A stretch of 64,000 nucleotides of DNA from WFZT01 sp964571845 (GCA_964571845.1 CAZNDM010000087.1:39290-103289); one strand, 5' to 3'; shown: positions 54,225 through 63,469, counted from the stretch's first letter. Notes: a model not told the origin generated them from the sequence alone. Translations and numbers: made by a program.

Positions 54225-55064
54225 ATGCGAAAATTTCTCGACTACATCATAATTACAGCTGGTGTTTTCATACTCTCACTTGGACTTACATTGTTTCTTA
54301 TACCCCACAAAATAGCCGCAGGAGGTATCTCCGGAGTGGGTATCATCCTATACTACCTTTTTGGCATAAATGTAGGTTATACCATATTTTTCCTGAACCT
54401 TGTACTTTTTATCCTTGGATTTCGAATTCTGGGTAGAAGTTTTGGGTTTAAAACAATTTATGCAACTGCTGCGTATTCTGCAATTGTTGCCGTCCTCTCA
54501 AAAGTTCTTCCACCACAGGGGGTAACCCAGGATATGATTCTCAATGTCCTCTTCGGTTGTTTCCTTTCAGGCACGGGAATGGCGATAGTCTTTTCAAGGG
54601 AGGCTTCTACTGGTGGCACCGACATTATAGCCATGATCCTTAAAAAACTGGTAAACCTTGATGTCTCCTGGGGACTCCTCATAGTAGACTTCACAATTAC
54701 ACTCTTTGCCGGTGTCTTCTTCGGAAAGGATATCGGCATGTATGCTCTACCCGGTGTCATCGTCAACACATTTACGATAGACACGGTCCTTGCAGGAGTA
54801 ACCACATCCATTCAGGTTATGATTATCTCAGACAGATACGAAAAGATAAAAGAAAGAATTCTGAAAGATGTCAGACGCGGCGCTACACTGCTCCATGGCG
54901 AGGGCGCCTTTACAGGTAAGGAGAGAAAAATCATCCTTACTGTGCTAAAACGCAAAGAATTCGTTAAACTGAAAGGGATAGTTAAGGAAGAGGATCCTGA
55001 TGCCTTTCTCCTCGTTTCACATGTGAGGGAAGTTCTTGGCGAAGGTTTTAAACCCATTGAATAA
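54225..55064 (+). CDS. YitT-family membrane protein (DUF161/DUF2179)
   Basis: This 279-residue protein has five to six N-terminal helices (DUF161; AAGGISGVGIILYYLFG, STGGTDIIA) and a soluble C-terminal DUF2179 domain (RGATLLHGEGAFTGKERKIILTVLKRKE, residues ~215-275). The family is widespread and of unknown biochemical function, with transport suggested. A longer frame to 54021 runs through repeats; the ATG at 54225 gives the family start MRKFLDYIIITAGV and lies 8 bases after a TAATAT box, perhaps leaderless. The stop overlaps the next ATG by one base (TAATG), starting a four-gene repair-related cluster. Confidence 0.88.
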   Translation: MRKFLDYIIITAGVFILSLGLTLFLIPHKIAAGGISGVGIILYYLFGINVGYTIFFLNLVLFILGFRILGRSFGFKTIYATAAYSAIVAVLSKVLPPQGVTQDMILNVLFGCFLSGTGMAIVFSREASTGGTDIIAMILKKLVNLDVSWGLLIVDFTITLFAGVFFGKDIGMYALPGVIVNTFTIDTVLAGVTTSIQVMIISDRYEKIKERILKDVRRGATLLHGEGAFTGKERKIILTVLKRKEFVKLKGIVKEEDPDAFLLVSHVREVLGEGFKPIE

Positions 55065-55708
55065 TGGCAACAATAATCGTTGACATTCGTGAAAAAACAT
55101 CAAAGGTTCCGGTACTTCTCAAAGAACTCGGTGTCAAGGTGATCTTTGCCCGATTACCCGTGGGTGATTACTCTCCAAATCCGGGTATCCTTGTGGAGAG
55201 AAAAACAGTGCGAGATTTCATAAACTCACTCAAGCAAAAAAGGTTCCAGAAACAGCTGATGGAGCTCAAAACATCTGGTGAACGGGCGTTGATCATCGTT
55301 GAGGGGAAAGGGCTTTTTTCTGCCATGGGTATGAAACCTGAGGCAATAATGCATTCTCTCGCCATGATCACCATCGGATTTGGCATACCTGTTATCATGA
55401 CATCAAATCCCCTTGAAACTGCCAAATTCTTAAAGACAATTGCAAGCAGGGAGCGCATCGAAATTGATGAAATGAGATCTCTATTTTACAAAAGGAAAGC
55501 GGTCTCCCCCAGCGACGAAGTTCTCCGTGTAGTTGAGGCTCTTCCGGGTATAGGTCCCAAAAGGGCAAGAATTTTACTGAACAGGTTTAAAACTCTAAAA
55601 AATCTTATAAACGCAAAGCCCGGTGAGCTGATGGAAGTGGAGGGATTTGGCAAAAAACGGGTTGAAAAATTTCTGGAATTCATAGAAAGAGAATTCCATG
55701 AGGATTGA
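55064..55708 (+). CDS. XPF/ERCC4-family nuclease with helix-hairpin-helix domain
   Basis: This 214-residue protein has an N-terminal ERCC4 nuclease domain (1-135) with IIVDIREK, VGDY and the metal site VERKTVRDFINSL (ERKxxxD). A C-terminal tandem helix-hairpin-helix DNA-binding part follows (150-212; LPGIGPKRARILL, VEGFGKKRVEKFL). This is the layout of the short archaeal XPF/Mus81-type nuclease, which cuts branched or flap DNA as a dimer. It is uncommon in bacteria. It overlaps YitT by 1 base and the following Nudix gene by 11 bases, and endonuclease III comes next, so a role in repair is likely. Confidence 0.9.
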   Translation: MATIIVDIREKTSKVPVLLKELGVKVIFARLPVGDYSPNPGILVERKTVRDFINSLKQKRFQKQLMELKTSGERALIIVEGKGLFSAMGMKPEAIMHSLAMITIGFGIPVIMTSNPLETAKFLKTIASRERIEIDEMRSLFYKRKAVSPSDEVLRVVEALPGIGPKRARILLNRFKTLKNLINAKPGELMEVEGFGKKRVEKFLEFIEREFHED

Positions 55709-56228
55709 TGAAATTCTGAAAGCGAGATTGCTGAAAATCCCCACGGCGTACGAAAGACCTTACAGGGTAGCCGCTGTTATTGTTCCTATCGTAGAAAACG
55801 AGCTCCTGCTAACAAGAAGGGCTGATACACTCCACAGCTTCAGCGGACAGATTGCATTTCCCGGCGGCAGACCCGAAAAAGACGAATCACCACTTGAAAC
55901 TGCACTCAGGGAATTTCACGAAGAGACAGGTATATCTCCGGAAAAGCTCAATGTCCTTGGTGCGTTAAGGCCTGAAAAAACAAGACTCTCTGATTTTATA
56001 ATCTATCCCATCGTTGCTCTTTTAAACCCGCCGTTTGAACCGAATCCTGATCCACGGGAAGTTGCAGAAATATTCACCATACCCCTGGATTCGCTCAAAA
56101 AGTGCGAGAAATACCATCCGCTTCTGTGGTCGATCTTTCAGTGTGAAGATCGTATAATCTGGGGAGCCACTTACAGAATTATCAAAAAACTCCTTGGAGT
56201 CCTCGATGAAGAAATTCCCGATAGATGA
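55698..56228 (+). CDS. Nudix hydrolase, CoA pyrophosphatase-like
   Basis: This 176-residue protein carries the CoA-hydrolase type signature LLTRRADTLHSFSGQIAFPGG and the Nudix box GGRPEKDESPLETALREFHE followed by ETG. NudL-like enzymes split CoA or acyl-CoA into phosphopantetheine and ADP; other nucleotide substrates are possible. It overlaps the XPF-family nuclease gene by 11 bases and the endonuclease III gene by 23 bases, so it is part of the same operon. The length is slightly short of E. coli NudL. Confidence 0.88.
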   Translation: MRIDEILKARLLKIPTAYERPYRVAAVIVPIVENELLLTRRADTLHSFSGQIAFPGGRPEKDESPLETALREFHEETGISPEKLNVLGALRPEKTRLSDFIIYPIVALLNPPFEPNPDPREVAEIFTIPLDSLKKCEKYHPLLWSIFQCEDRIIWGATYRIIKKLLGVLDEEIPDR

Positions 56229-56868
56229 AGTCCTTGAGATCCTGCAAAAGGAGAAGGAAAAATGGGACGCTCCCATCGTAACACTTGTCTCCAAGAGGAC
56301 AAAAGATCCTTTCCAGATTCTCGTTTCAACCATTTTAAGCCTGAGGACAAAGGACGAAGTAACAGCAAAGGCTACAGAAAAATTGTTGTCCATCGCCCGA
56401 ACACCTGAAGAAATCCTGAAAATCCCCGATGAAGAACTTGAGAAGATAATCTATCCGGTGGGATTTTATAGAAACAAAACTCGAACTTTGAAAAAAATTT
56501 CGAAAATTCTAATAGAGAAATACAATGGCAAGGTCCCCGACAACCTTGAGGAACTCCTAAAACTTCCGGGCGTAGGAAGAAAAACTGCAAATCTTGTCCT
56601 GACCGAAGGATTTGGAAAAGATGCCATCTGCGTGGATACACATGTTCACAGAATCTCAAACAGATGGGGAATCGTCAAAACAAAAACTCCGGAACAGACA
56701 GAGTTTCAATTAATGAAAGTTTTACCCAAAAAATGGTGGAAGGATTATAACAGCATTCTTGTGGCGTTCGGTCAGACCATCTGCAAACCCGTGGGTCCCA
56801 AATGCGAAATATGCCCTATAAAAAAATATTGCCCGTACGCGAATAAGAGGAAAAACAAGAAAAAATAA
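56206..56868 (+). CDS. nth: Endonuclease III
   Basis: This 220-residue DNA glycosylase/AP lyase removes oxidised pyrimidines. The HhH motif LPGVGRKTANLVL carries the catalytic Lys, VDTHVHRISNRWG the catalytic Asp, and the C-terminal [4Fe-4S] ligands are C-x6-C-x2-C-x5-C in CKPVGPKCEICPIKKYCP. A TTG-led frame starts at 56194, but the ATG at 56206 has GGAG six bases upstream. It ends the YitT-nuclease-Nudix-nth operon. The basic tail (KRKNKKK) may aid DNA binding. Confidence 0.96.
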   Translation: MKKFPIDEVLEILQKEKEKWDAPIVTLVSKRTKDPFQILVSTILSLRTKDEVTAKATEKLLSIARTPEEILKIPDEELEKIIYPVGFYRNKTRTLKKISKILIEKYNGKVPDNLEELLKLPGVGRKTANLVLTEGFGKDAICVDTHVHRISNRWGIVKTKTPEQTEFQLMKVLPKKWWKDYNSILVAFGQTICKPVGPKCEICPIKKYCPYANKRKNKKK

Positions 56869-56933
56869 CCTATTCATACCCTTAATCCACGGGTCAACAG
56901 TCAAGTTATCCGGGATTTGTCTGATTTCAAAAT

Positions 56934-56962
56934 TTGAAAAATCACCTTTTTTGTATTATATT
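56934..56962 (+). promoter_or_regulatory. Promoter of mscS-like gene
   Basis: TTGAAA (56934-56939), a 17-base spacer and TATATT (56957-56962) are followed by AAAAAGGAG and the ATG at 56988. It lies in the 119-base gap after nth. Confidence 0.65.
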
Positions 56963-56987
56963 TCCCCGCAAAAAGGAGAAGTGAAGT

Positions 56988-57800
56988 ATGATAGACAAGT
57001 TGCAATATATGTCGGGGATTGCTATGGCTTATGCCATTAAACTGATCGGTGCCATAGCAATTTTTGTGGTCGGTAAATGGCTTTCGAAAAAATTTGCAGC
57101 TTTCACCGAAAGACTGCTCGCAAAAAGCAAAGTTGACGAAACCCTGAAGATCTTCCTCGGTCAGGTGGTTTATGTGTTACTCCTCCTGCTGGTAATTATC
57201 GTGGCACTCGGCACTTTGGGTATTCAAACCACATCATTTGTGGCAATTCTGGGAGCTGCCACTCTGGCTATTGGTCTTGCCCTTCAGAGCAATCTCTCCA
57301 ATTTTGGCGCAGGCGTGATGATACTACTCCTCAGACCTTTCAAAATTGGAGATGTTGTTGAAGCCGGAGGCGCCATGGGTGTCGTCGAAGATATTGGTAT
57401 CTTCAGTGTTAAACTGAAAACATTTGACAACAGGGTTGTCATCATTCCAAACTCGTCAATTATCAGCTCCAACATCACAAACTACTCTGAAAAGGACACA
57501 AGAAGAGTTGACCTCGTGATAGGGGTGAGCTACGAGGACGATTTGAAGAAGGTAAAGGAAGAACTCTGGAATATACTGAACGAAGATCCAAGAATTCTGA
57601 AAGATCCTGCACCTACAGTCGCTGTCTCAGAGCTCGCAGACAGTAGTGTGAATTTTGTGGTAAGGCCATGGGTTAAGGCTGAAGATTACTGGAGTGTTTA
57701 CTTTGATCTGCTTGAGAAGATAAAAACGAGATTCGACGAGAAAGGTATAAGCATACCCTATCCACAGATGGATGTACACTTGAAAGGGAAAGAGATGTGA
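56988..57800 (+). CDS. mscS: Small-conductance mechanosensitive channel (MscS family)
   Basis: This 270-residue inner-membrane channel opens when the membrane is stretched and releases solutes during osmotic downshock. Three N-terminal helices are followed by the pore helix with its Gly/Ala pattern (AILGAATLAIGLALQSNLSN, residues ~90-110), the beta domain (FKIGDVVEAGG, GVVEDIGIFS, NRVVIIPNS) and the C-terminal alpha/beta domain. The length is close to E. coli MscS (286). It is a single-gene unit with its own promoter and a very strong shared hairpin at its end. Confidence 0.95.
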   Translation: MIDKLQYMSGIAMAYAIKLIGAIAIFVVGKWLSKKFAAFTERLLAKSKVDETLKIFLGQVVYVLLLLLVIIVALGTLGIQTTSFVAILGAATLAIGLALQSNLSNFGAGVMILLLRPFKIGDVVEAGGAMGVVEDIGIFSVKLKTFDNRVVIIPNSSIISSNITNYSEKDTRRVDLVIGVSYEDDLKKVKEELWNILNEDPRILKDPAPTVAVSELADSSVNFVVRPWVKAEDYWSVYFDLLEKIKTRFDEKGISIPYPQMDVHLKGKEM

Positions 57801-57806
57801 ATGTAT

Positions 57807-57853
57807 AAGAGAGGGGGCGGGGCGCGCGGCACGCGCGCCCCGCCCCCTCTCTT
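57807..57853. terminator. 22-bp perfect GC hairpin, bidirectional terminator
   Basis: Arms 57807-57828 and 57832-57853 pair perfectly around a GCA loop. It occupies almost the whole gap between the convergent mscS and symporter genes, with A-rich sequence before and T-rich sequence after, so it can end both transcripts. Its 35-base core is identical to the hairpin at 19090-19126. Confidence 0.88.
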
Positions 57854-57856
57854 TCA

Positions 57857-59389
57857 TCAATCCCCGTAAATCACCTTCTCAAGATAACCGTGGAACTTCT
57901 CTATCACCTCTTCTGAAGGTTTCTCCGTAAAGAGGGACACGATGAAGACAACGATGAAGTTCACAAACAGTCCGATCATACCGCCGTGGAATCCCCATGG
58001 ATTCAGCATGTGTGAAGGCACGCCCAGTTTGTTACCCAATCCTTTTGTAAACAGGAGTGTTACGATACTACCAGCCACAATTCCCCAGATAACAGCAGCG
58101 CGTGTAAACTTAAATCTGAATGGATAAATGGCTCCGAGCGTCGCAGGAAGGAGTTGAAGTGCACCAGCACCGGAGAAAGCCACTATATCGAATATAATTC
58201 CGGGCTTGAATGTGGCAAGGATGGCTGCAAGCAGGAAGGAGACAAACACCCATATCCTTCCCTGTTTAACGAGTGTATCCTGTGTAACATCCTTTTTCCC
58301 GAGTTTCTGATAAAGATCTCGTGTTACGACAGCAGAGAAAGCATGCATCTGGCTATCTGCTGTTGACATTGCTGCTGCCGAAGCTCCTGCCAGGAAAATA
58401 CCTGTAAACCACGCAGGTGCAGTTCTCGTTAGCAACGCCGGTAATGTCGCATCCTGGGATCCAAAGGTTTTTATTATCTCTGGCATCAATCCTTTTGCAA
58501 CGGCTGCCGCAGCGGTCAGACCCACAAACCCTGCAGGAACATAGATAAACACGAGATAGATGGGGGTTGTCGCGCCAAGCCACTTGAGTGTGTGGGGATC
58601 CCTTGCCGTGTAGTATCTCATCCAGAGATGAGGTTGCATAACAATTCCAAACGAGAAGATTATTCCAAGGCTAAACCAGTAGGTATAGGGCACATGAATT
58701 GTAAGCAGTTTGGGCTTGACCTCAAGCAGGGTATGGAAGACATTACCGACACTTCCAAACAGTTTAACAGCGACAAATATACCGGCGATCCAGATCGCAA
58801 TAAACATCCAGATACCCTGCAGAAAGTCAGTCCAGTAAACAGCACGGAGACCACCAGCCATAGCGTAGAGGGCGACGATAAACAGAAGCACCCATGTCCC
58901 CACAACATAGGGAATGTGTCCGCCACTTGCAACATTGAAGATGTATCCAAGACCCATCGCCTGAACTGCCATATAGGGAATCAGGAAAATCGCAAGGACA
59001 ATAGCCACAATGCCTCTCAAAAGATCACTCTCATAGTAGTCGGCAAGGAGATCAGCCGGCGTGATGTAGCCATATTTCTTTCCAAGATACCAGAATCTTG
59101 CTCCAAAGAGATATGTCAGAATACCGGTCAAAAATGTCCATGTACCGGCTGCCCAGAAGAACACACCGACCCTGTAAAAGACGCCGCATGAAGTGAGGAG
59201 TGCGTATGCTGAATGATAGGTAGCAACAATGGTGAAATACAGGATGAGAAAGCCTGCGGTTCTGGAAACCAGGAAGTAATCCTCGATATTTATCTGGAGT
59301 TTTTTGAAAGAAAAGTAGCCCAGGATACCGATAATGAGGATATAAACCACCATTATGGTGAGAGCAATTGGCCAGCCTGCGTACTCCAT
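57857..59389 (-). CDS. Sodium:solute symporter (SSS family)
   Basis: This 510-residue membrane protein has about 13 helices of the SLC5-type fold (MEYAGWPIALTIMVVYILI, GGLRAVYWTDFLQG, ASAAAMSTADSQMHAFSAVV, where the last carries sodium-site Ser residues). It imports a solute with Na+. GGAGGTG lies five bases before the ATG. It follows a small membrane protein of the kind often paired with SSS transporters and lies downstream of hyuA-hyuB, so the likely solute is a hydantoin, oxoproline or similar cyclic amide. That is inference from context. Confidence 0.92.
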   Translation of the reverse strand: MEYAGWPIALTIMVVYILIIGILGYFSFKKLQINIEDYFLVSRTAGFLILYFTIVATYHSAYALLTSCGVFYRVGVFFWAAGTWTFLTGILTYLFGARFWYLGKKYGYITPADLLADYYESDLLRGIVAIVLAIFLIPYMAVQAMGLGYIFNVASGGHIPYVVGTWVLLFIVALYAMAGGLRAVYWTDFLQGIWMFIAIWIAGIFVAVKLFGSVGNVFHTLLEVKPKLLTIHVPYTYWFSLGIIFSFGIVMQPHLWMRYYTARDPHTLKWLGATTPIYLVFIYVPAGFVGLTAAAAVAKGLMPEIIKTFGSQDATLPALLTRTAPAWFTGIFLAGASAAAMSTADSQMHAFSAVVTRDLYQKLGKKDVTQDTLVKQGRIWVFVSFLLAAILATFKPGIIFDIVAFSGAGALQLLPATLGAIYPFRFKFTRAAVIWGIVAGSIVTLLFTKGLGNKLGVPSHMLNPWGFHGGMIGLFVNFIVVFIVSLFTEKPSEEVIEKFHGYLEKVIYGD

Positions 59390-59399
59390 GATTCACCTC

Positions 59400-59636
59400 C
59401 TATGGTTTCCAGACCTTCCAGGCGGTGATAATAGCACCTATAACGATCATGATGTACCAGAAGGTGAGCCAGGCGTAAACGAAGGGCATACCGAGCACGA
59501 AGGGGACAGCCTTATTCACTGCCTTCAATACAGGCCACTGGGTCATGAGATAACAGAATAGTATGTAAATAAGCATGACCCAGCCCCCGGTCGTCCGGGG
59601 AATCAGGTGGGACTTTTTAACTACCCCGTTACTCAT
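59400..59636 (-). CDS. Small two-helix membrane protein accompanying the symporter (DUF3311-like)
   Basis: This 78-residue protein has two hydrophobic helices (WVMLIYILFCYLM and FWYIMIVIGAIITAW) and resembles the short proteins encoded next to many SSS symporters. It may be an accessory subunit. The ATG at 59636 follows GGGAGGTG; a longer frame to 59660 runs through this site. It lies between hyuB and the symporter gene, 10 bases before the latter's start. Confidence 0.78.
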   Translation of the reverse strand: MSNGVVKKSHLIPRTTGGWVMLIYILFCYLMTQWPVLKAVNKAVPFVLGMPFVYAWLTFWYIMIVIGAIITAWKVWKP

Positions 59637-59688
59637 GATAGCACCTCCCCATGGGCTCAAAGCCCATTGAACAAAATTTCGGGCAACT

Positions 59689-61383
59689 TTAAAGATCAGA
59701 GCAATCTTTCTGAATCTTTCGATTTTCTTCTACATATTCATCCCAGGACCCTTTAAGGAGACCGTTCTCCCTGTCCCTTTCAATTGCCCGCGGATCCCTC
59801 TCTTTCGGGGGTCCATAGCCTCCTCCACCCGCTGTTTTTATTACTATCTCATCACCTTTATTCAGTGTAACCGTCGTCTTTCCCTGAAGTTTTATTGTGT
59901 CTCCATTTTCTCTCACAAGATAGAACTCTGCTGGTTTACCGGGGAGGCCGCCGTGAACACCAAACGGGGTAACCTTGGTTCTCTCAGCAAGAATTGACAC
60001 TGTCGCCTTTGGTGCAGTTAACTTCCATGATCTAATTATCCCGCTACCTCCACGATATTTACCTGCACCAAATGAGTTTTCTCTAAATTCGTAAGAGGTG
60101 AACAGAATGGGATAATACTGTTCAATTGCCTCAATAGGGGTATTCATGGTGTTCGTCATGTTTGTGTGAATTCCATCAATACCATCTTCAATGGGTCTGC
60201 CACCCGAGCCGCCACCGATGGTCTCATAGAAAGCCCAGGGTCTGTTCCTGATAGGGTCGTATCCACCTGCCATGATGTTATTCATGCTTCCAAGGGATGC
60301 TGCCGGAACTTTTTGAGGTAGAGCACTGGCAAGGGCTTTGAACATAACATCTGCGATTCTCTGAGATGTCTCTACATTTCCACCGGAAACTGGAGCTGGC
60401 TTTTGAGGATTGACCAAAGTTCGAGGCGGTGCATACACCTCAATGGGTTTCATAGCTCCCTGATTCATGGGGACCTCAGGATCAACAACTGATTTGATGG
60501 CAAAATAAGTCGCTGATAGTGTTACACCAAACACGGCATTGATTGGGCCATCAACCTGAGGATCCGTCCCTGTGTAATCTACCCTCATTTTACCACCGGA
60601 CACAGTGATCTTTACTCTGATCCACACGGGCCTGTCACTGATCCCTGTATCCTCGAGGCAGTCCTCTGCTTCATAGACCCCATCAGGTATCTCTTTAATC
60701 TCCTCCATCATTCTCTTTTCACTGTATGCGAGAATTTCCTGTAAAGCTTCGAGATAAAGATCAACTCCATACTTTTCTATTAACTCCTGTATCCTGCGCT
60801 CACCAAGGTTAGCTGCTGCCATCTGTGCTCTCAAATCCCCTTTAGTTATGTGAGGAGTTCTGACATTCTCGAGAATGATTGCCAAAATGTCCGGGTTTAT
60901 TTCCCCACCTTCAGCAAACCTCACAGGAGGTAAAATTATTCCTTCCTGATAGAGCTCTGTGGCATCCCCACTCATACTGCCTGGAGATTTCCCTCCAACA
61001 TCGACATGATGGGCTTTGTTCGCCGTAAATCCGACATGCACGCCTTCGTAAAAAACGGGTTTTATCAATGTAACATCGTTTAAATGCGTCCCGGAAATAT
61101 AAGGATCATTAAAAATATAGACATCTCCTTCTTTAAACTGGACTTTATTGTTCCTGAGATACTTGATGGCGTTTTTGATACCATGAGGTAGAGATCCGAG
61201 ATGAACGGGTATGTGTTCAGCCTGAGCGACCATATCTCCCTCTACATCAAAAATTGCACATGAATGGTCCATCCTTTCTTTAATGTTGTGAGAATAGGCT
61301 GAATTTCTCAAAGCAATTCCCATTTCCTCTGCAGTATAAGCGAGAGCGTTTCTGATGACTTCAGCTGTAACCGGATCAATCAT
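59689..61383 (-). CDS. hyuB: Hydantoinase B / 5-oxoprolinase beta-type subunit
   Basis: This 564-residue protein is the HyuB subunit of ATP-dependent hydantoinase/oxoprolinase-type enzymes (MIDPVTAEVIRNALAYTAEEMG; GDVYIFNDPYISGTHLNDVT; KAHHVDVGGKSPGSM; the glycine-rich end VIKTAGGGGYGPP). With HyuA it hydrolyses a cyclic amide such as a hydantoin, 5-oxoproline or N-methylhydantoin, or acts in acetone-carboxylase-like reactions. It overlaps hyuA by 8 bases. The substrate cannot be decided from sequence. Confidence 0.93.
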   Translation of the reverse strand: MIDPVTAEVIRNALAYTAEEMGIALRNSAYSHNIKERMDHSCAIFDVEGDMVAQAEHIPVHLGSLPHGIKNAIKYLRNNKVQFKEGDVYIFNDPYISGTHLNDVTLIKPVFYEGVHVGFTANKAHHVDVGGKSPGSMSGDATELYQEGIILPPVRFAEGGEINPDILAIILENVRTPHITKGDLRAQMAAANLGERRIQELIEKYGVDLYLEALQEILAYSEKRMMEEIKEIPDGVYEAEDCLEDTGISDRPVWIRVKITVSGGKMRVDYTGTDPQVDGPINAVFGVTLSATYFAIKSVVDPEVPMNQGAMKPIEVYAPPRTLVNPQKPAPVSGGNVETSQRIADVMFKALASALPQKVPAASLGSMNNIMAGGYDPIRNRPWAFYETIGGGSGGRPIEDGIDGIHTNMTNTMNTPIEAIEQYYPILFTSYEFRENSFGAGKYRGGSGIIRSWKLTAPKATVSILAERTKVTPFGVHGGLPGKPAEFYLVRENGDTIKLQGKTTVTLNKGDEIVIKTAGGGGYGPPKERDPRAIERDRENGLLKGSWDEYVEENRKIQKDCSDL

Positions 61384-63463
61384 GATTTGTCCTCCTCAGT
61401 CTAAGGTTTAAAAACCTATCCACATACACAGTCCACTGTGGAGGGACAAGTGTGGTACTGTCGTACTGCTCAATAATAGCAGGTCCTCTGATAAAAGCGC
61501 CGGCTTTAAGGTTTACCCTGTTGAAAATACCGGTCTTCATCCATCCTCCGTCTTCAAAATAGACATCACGAACACTTTCAGGATCCGGAGTGTGAGGAAT
61601 CGGCTCAAACTCCCTCAATTTCGGTTTAACGGTTACACCGAGGGCGATTAACCTTGCATTAACAAATTCCACCTCTTCCTCAAAAGCAGAGTAGCCATAA
61701 GTCTTCTCGTGCTTTGCATGGAATTCATTAACTACCTGATCAATTGACGCCAATCTATCGGGTGTAACACTTAATGGGATTTCGTAAGATTGACCGTGAT
61801 AACGGGCATCAATGATGTACTGGAGATGAATATTTTCATTTTCAATTCCCTCATCCATCAGTGTCTTTATAGCTTCATCAACGAGTTCTTTGAATACACT
61901 TTCCACCTCATCCTTTGAAATATCTTTTGCCGATCTAAGTACAGGTCTAACAAAGTCATGCCTTATATCGGAGACTATCAAGCCAAGAGCAGAAAATAGA
62001 CCCGGATTAATTGGAACAATGACTTCACCAATTCCAAGCTCATTTGCTATTTCTGCGGCATGCAGAGGGCCTGCTCCACCGTGTACGACCATTGTCATTT
62101 TTCTGGGATCGTATCCCCTTTCAAGAGAAACAATTCTCAACGCTCTGATCATGTGTGTGTTTATGATCTTTATGATTCCAGAGGCAGCTTCCACAATATC
62201 CATACCCAGTTTTTTCGCTATTTTCTCCTCAAGAGCTCTCCATGAAAGATCAGGATAAATTTTCATCTCCCCGGCAAGGAGACCTTCGGGATTCAACCTT
62301 CCGAGAATCAGGTTGGCATCTGTAATCGTGGGGTCCTCACCACCTTTACCGTAACATGCAGGACCGGGATCAGCACCTGCACTGATGGGCCCACACCTGA
62401 GGGCACCGGCACGATCCACCCAGGCGATTGTGCCTCCACCAGCCGAGACTTCAGCGAGATCAATAAAAGGATACCTGACCGGATATCCACTTCCTTTAAT
62501 TATTCTGCCTGCATGAACAACGCCACCAACTTCGTACTCTGTCACAACATCCGGAGTCCCGTCAATCACAGCTCCTGCCTTGGCGGTTGTGCCGCCCATG
62601 TCGAAACTCAAAAGATTCTTAATCTGGAGAGTCTTTCCGAGAAAAGAGGCAGCGACCACACCAGCTGCGGGACCCGACTCGATTGTGGCAGCAGGCATCC
62701 TTTCTGCCATGTCTATGGTTGTCAAACCTCCATTGGATTGCATGACATAAAAAGGTGCACCTATTCCGAGGGAATGAATCTCTGAATGTAGATTCTCAAG
62801 ATACCTCGAAACAACCGGAATCAGTATTGCATTGACCACTGTGGTACTCGTCCTCTCGTACTCTCTGTACTCCGGGTCAACTTCATGAGATGCGACGATC
62901 ACTACACCCGGAAGTTTTTTCTTCAGGTATTCTACTGCTCTTTTCTCATTCTGGGGATTAGCATAGGAATGAAGAAAGGAGACGGCGACAGTTATCACTT
63001 TTTCCTCTTTTATTTTTTCGATTATGGGATCAAGTTCGCGGGTATTCAGCTCTTTTATAACCGTACCATCAAAAAGTGTGCGTTCGTCAACAGTAAACCT
63101 GAATTTTCTGGGAATGAGTGGTGCAGGTCTTTTGAAAAACAGGTTGTAGAGCTCTGCGCGCTTCTGCCTGCCTATTTCGACGACATCTCTGAAGCCCTTC
63201 GTTGTAATAAGTGCACCTTTAGGTATCTCAAGTCCCTTCTGCCCAAGAAATAGATTTGTACCAATAGTTGTTGAATGTACTATCTGGCGTATCTCACCGG
63301 GATATCTATCCCGTAATTTGACGATGGAATTTATAACACCTGTCTGGGGGTTTGTGGGCGTTGAAGGGACTTTGACATTTTTCACCTCCAGCGAGACCTC
63401 ATCAAAGGCGACGAGGTCTGTAAATGTTCCCCCTATATCCACACCTACTCTATACCTATGCAT
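61376..63463 (-). CDS. hyuA: Hydantoinase A / 5-oxoprolinase alpha-type subunit
   Basis: This 695-residue protein is the ATP-binding partner of HyuB, with an actin-like ATPase fold (RVGVDIGGTFTDLVAFDE at the start; SFDMGGTTAKAGAV near residue 295; VHGGAGPLHAAEIA near 460). The longer frame to 63520 adds 19 residues, but TTGACA-N17-TATAAG ends 6 bases before the ATG at 63463, so the real start must be there and the message is probably leaderless. It heads the hyuA-hyuB-small membrane protein-symporter operon, which closes at the 22-bp hairpin. Confidence 0.93.
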   Translation of the reverse strand: MHRYRVGVDIGGTFTDLVAFDEVSLEVKNVKVPSTPTNPQTGVINSIVKLRDRYPGEIRQIVHSTTIGTNLFLGQKGLEIPKGALITTKGFRDVVEIGRQKRAELYNLFFKRPAPLIPRKFRFTVDERTLFDGTVIKELNTRELDPIIEKIKEEKVITVAVSFLHSYANPQNEKRAVEYLKKKLPGVVIVASHEVDPEYREYERTSTTVVNAILIPVVSRYLENLHSEIHSLGIGAPFYVMQSNGGLTTIDMAERMPAATIESGPAAGVVAASFLGKTLQIKNLLSFDMGGTTAKAGAVIDGTPDVVTEYEVGGVVHAGRIIKGSGYPVRYPFIDLAEVSAGGGTIAWVDRAGALRCGPISAGADPGPACYGKGGEDPTITDANLILGRLNPEGLLAGEMKIYPDLSWRALEEKIAKKLGMDIVEAASGIIKIINTHMIRALRIVSLERGYDPRKMTMVVHGGAGPLHAAEIANELGIGEVIVPINPGLFSALGLIVSDIRHDFVRPVLRSAKDISKDEVESVFKELVDEAIKTLMDEGIENENIHLQYIIDARYHGQSYEIPLSVTPDRLASIDQVVNEFHAKHEKTYGYSAFEEEVEFVNARLIALGVTVKPKLREFEPIPHTPDPESVRDVYFEDGGWMKTGIFNRVNLKAGAFIRGPAIIEQYDSTTLVPPQWTVYVDRFLNLRLRRTNHD

Positions 63464-63469
63464 GAATTT

